DNA from: Bifidobacterium breve
GTDB taxonomy: Bacteria; Actinomycetota; Actinomycetes; S36-B12
Direction: 5' to 3'
Length of the DNA stretch: 6,786 bases
Assembly: GCA_945885645.1 (NCBI GenBank)
Contig: CAMCYV010000080.1
Coordinates: forward strand, 1 to 6,786
The notes under the pieces are model-generated. The model had not been told where the DNA came from. It saw nothing but the letters and a program-made list of their open reading frames with translations, and searched no databases. This document shows, one piece after another, positions 5,535-6,786 of this stretch. Position numbers and translations under genes: made by a program. Position 1 is the first letter of the stretch. Each line of letters opens with the position of its first letter.

Positions 5535-6786
5535 TGACTACCACCGACTACACAAACGTTGATCCTTTCTCGGGTTCCTATGACACCACCGAAGGAACCG
5601 TCTACAACCTTGGTGGAGGTGACTGGGATTCCATCGCCGCCGCTCCTGAAGGCGAGAACGAGCGAATCGTTGTCAACATGGGACCGCAGCATCCGTCGAC
5701 ACATGGTGTGCTCCGCATGATTTTGGAACTTGAAGGCGAAACAGTTGTTGAAGCTCGTTGCGGTATCGGATTCCTGCACACGGGAATTGAGAAAAACATG
5801 GAGTTTCGCACTTGGGTTCAAGGTGTCACTTATGTAACTCGAATGGATTATTTGGCGCCGATGTTCAATGAGACGGCCTACTGCCTTTCCGTTGAGCGAC
5901 TACTCGGCATTGAGGACCAAATTCCTGAGCGCGCCAACGTGATCCGAGTCATGATGATGGAACTGAATCGTGTTTCTTCACACTTGGTGGCTCTTGCAAC
6001 CGGTGGCATGGAACTCGGGGCGCTTACCGCCATGATTTTTGGTTTCCGTGAGCGTGAACTTGTTCTTGACATTTTCGAGATGGTCTCCGGATTACGCATG
6101 AACAGCGCCTATATCCGTCCGGGTGGAGTGGCCATCGATTTGCCCAATGGTGCTGAAGAAAAAATCAGGGAAACCGTTGTTCTACTGCGCAAACGCTTGA
6201 AGGACACCTCAGATCTATTGGTAGACAACGCGATCTGGATGGGTCGGACAGTGGGTGTCGGTTACCTTGACCTCACCGGTTGCATGGCACTCGGCATCAC
6301 CGGTCCGGTACTGCGAGCAACCGGTTTGCCGCACGATCTTCGCAAGAGCGCCCCGTATTGCGGCTATGAAAACTATGACTTCGAAGTTCCCACCCGAACT
6401 ACCAGTGATGCCTACGGTCGGTTCTTAATTCGAATTGCCGAAATGCACGAGTCACTCAATATTGTCGATCAGTGTCTCGATCGTTTGGTGCCAGGGCCGA
6501 TCATGATTGCGGATAAGAAAATTGCTTGGCCATCACAACTCTCAATTGGCGGGGACGGGCAAGGTAATTCGCCCGCGCATATTCAGAAAATCATGAGTGA
6601 GTCGATGGAAGCACTTATTCACCACTTCAAGTTAGTCACTGAAGGTTTTAGCGTCCCCGCCGGACAGGCATACGTTCCGATTGAGTCACCACGTGGCGAA
6701 CTTGGCGCACACGTTGTGAGCACCGGCGGAACCAGGCCGTACCGAGTTCACTTCAGGGATCCATCTTTCAATAACTTGCAAGCCGT
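5534..6786 (+). CDS. nuoD: NADH-quinone oxidoreductase subunit D (NuoD), 3'-truncated by the window edge
   Basis: The 49 kDa subunit of complex I, which forms most of the quinone-reduction pocket with NuoB. The frame is open from the ATG at 5534 to the right edge, giving 417 full codons. It carries GPQHPSTHGVLR (50-61), where His57 corresponds to the quinone-contacting histidine (His38 in Thermus Nqo4). Tyr106 in RMDYL lies 49 residues on, the same spacing as the known His/Tyr quinone-contact pair. Also seen are GIGFLHTGIEKNME (77-90), GVGYLDLTGCMALGITGP, LPHDLRKSAPYCGY, and, near the break, HHFKLVTEG, ESPRGELG and RPYRVHFRDPSFNNLQ. Actinobacterial NuoD is about 440 residues, so only some 25 residues should be missing. 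GGAGGT (5518-5523) lies ten bases upstream, and the start is coupled to nuoC by TAATG. The remaining nuo genes are expected downstream. Confidence 0.97.
   Translation, partial: MTTTDYTNVDPFSGSYDTTEGTVYNLGGGDWDSIAAAPEGENERIVVNMGPQHPSTHGVLRMILELEGETVVEARCGIGFLHTGIEKNMEFRTWVQGVTYVTRMDYLAPMFNETAYCLSVERLLGIEDQIPERANVIRVMMMELNRVSSHLVALATGGMELGALTAMIFGFRERELVLDIFEMVSGLRMNSAYIRPGGVAIDLPNGAEEKIRETVVLLRKRLKDTSDLLVDNAIWMGRTVGVGYLDLTGCMALGITGPVLRATGLPHDLRKSAPYCGYENYDFEVPTRTTSDAYGRFLIRIAEMHESLNIVDQCLDRLVPGPIMIADKKIAWPSQLSIGGDGQGNSPAHIQKIMSESMEALIHHFKLVTEGFSVPAGQAYVPIESPRGELGAHVVSTGGTRPYRVHFRDPSFNNLQA

Noticed and set aside
1..6786. Mobile elements, CRISPR arrays, tRNA or rRNA genes, riboswitches, or a novel defence or metabolic system.
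   Set aside because: Nearly all bases are assigned to conserved men and nuo genes, no long or tandem repeats were seen, and the gaps of 61, 83 and 103 bases are too short for such systems.

Overview
The window holds seven protein genes of respiratory quinone synthesis and respiratory complex I. All are recognisable families, and I see no mobile element, CRISPR array, RNA gene or undescribed multi-gene system. The proteins look actinobacterial: NuoC has the actinobacterial-type N-terminal extension with a GDTSGFGGL segment, NuoB begins MGLEEKLPSG, and MenG begins with a PRA-x-LDKDP segment. Base composition is roughly balanced and many codons end in A or T, unlike high-GC soil actinomycetes. 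A free-living, possibly aquatic, moderate-GC actinobacterium is my inference; I cannot name the species.

Layout. Positions 1-1731 (+) are menD, whose start lies just left of the window. After 61 bases comes menF (isochorismate synthase) on the minus strand at 1793-3046, convergent with menD. An 83-base divergent gap (3047-3129), rich in small inverted repeats, separates menF from menG/ubiE (demethylmenaquinone methyltransferase, + strand, 3130-3828). A 103-base gap (3829-3931) then precedes nuoA, nuoB, nuoC and nuoD. These four overlap by one to four bases and clearly form the start of a nuo operon; nuoD runs off the right edge.

How the genes work together. MenF makes isochorismate from chorismate, MenD commits it to menaquinone by adding a 2-oxoglutarate-derived succinyl group, and MenG performs the final C-methylation. 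Complex I (NuoA-D here, remaining subunits presumably downstream) oxidises NADH and reduces that menaquinone while pumping protons. The window therefore joins production of an electron carrier to the enzyme that reduces it.

The most informative non-coding element is an 18-base dyad at 3847-3864, TAGTGAAGAAATTCACAA. It matches 13 of the 14 specified positions of the Rex (NADH/NAD+-sensing repressor) operator TTGTGAA-N4-TTCACAA and overlaps a plausible nuoA promoter (TATAAC at 3873-3878). This suggests that NADH dehydrogenase expression responds to the cell's NADH/NAD+ ratio, as described for Streptomyces. The menF-menG gap holds two further dyads, one resembling a LexA box; their function is unknown.
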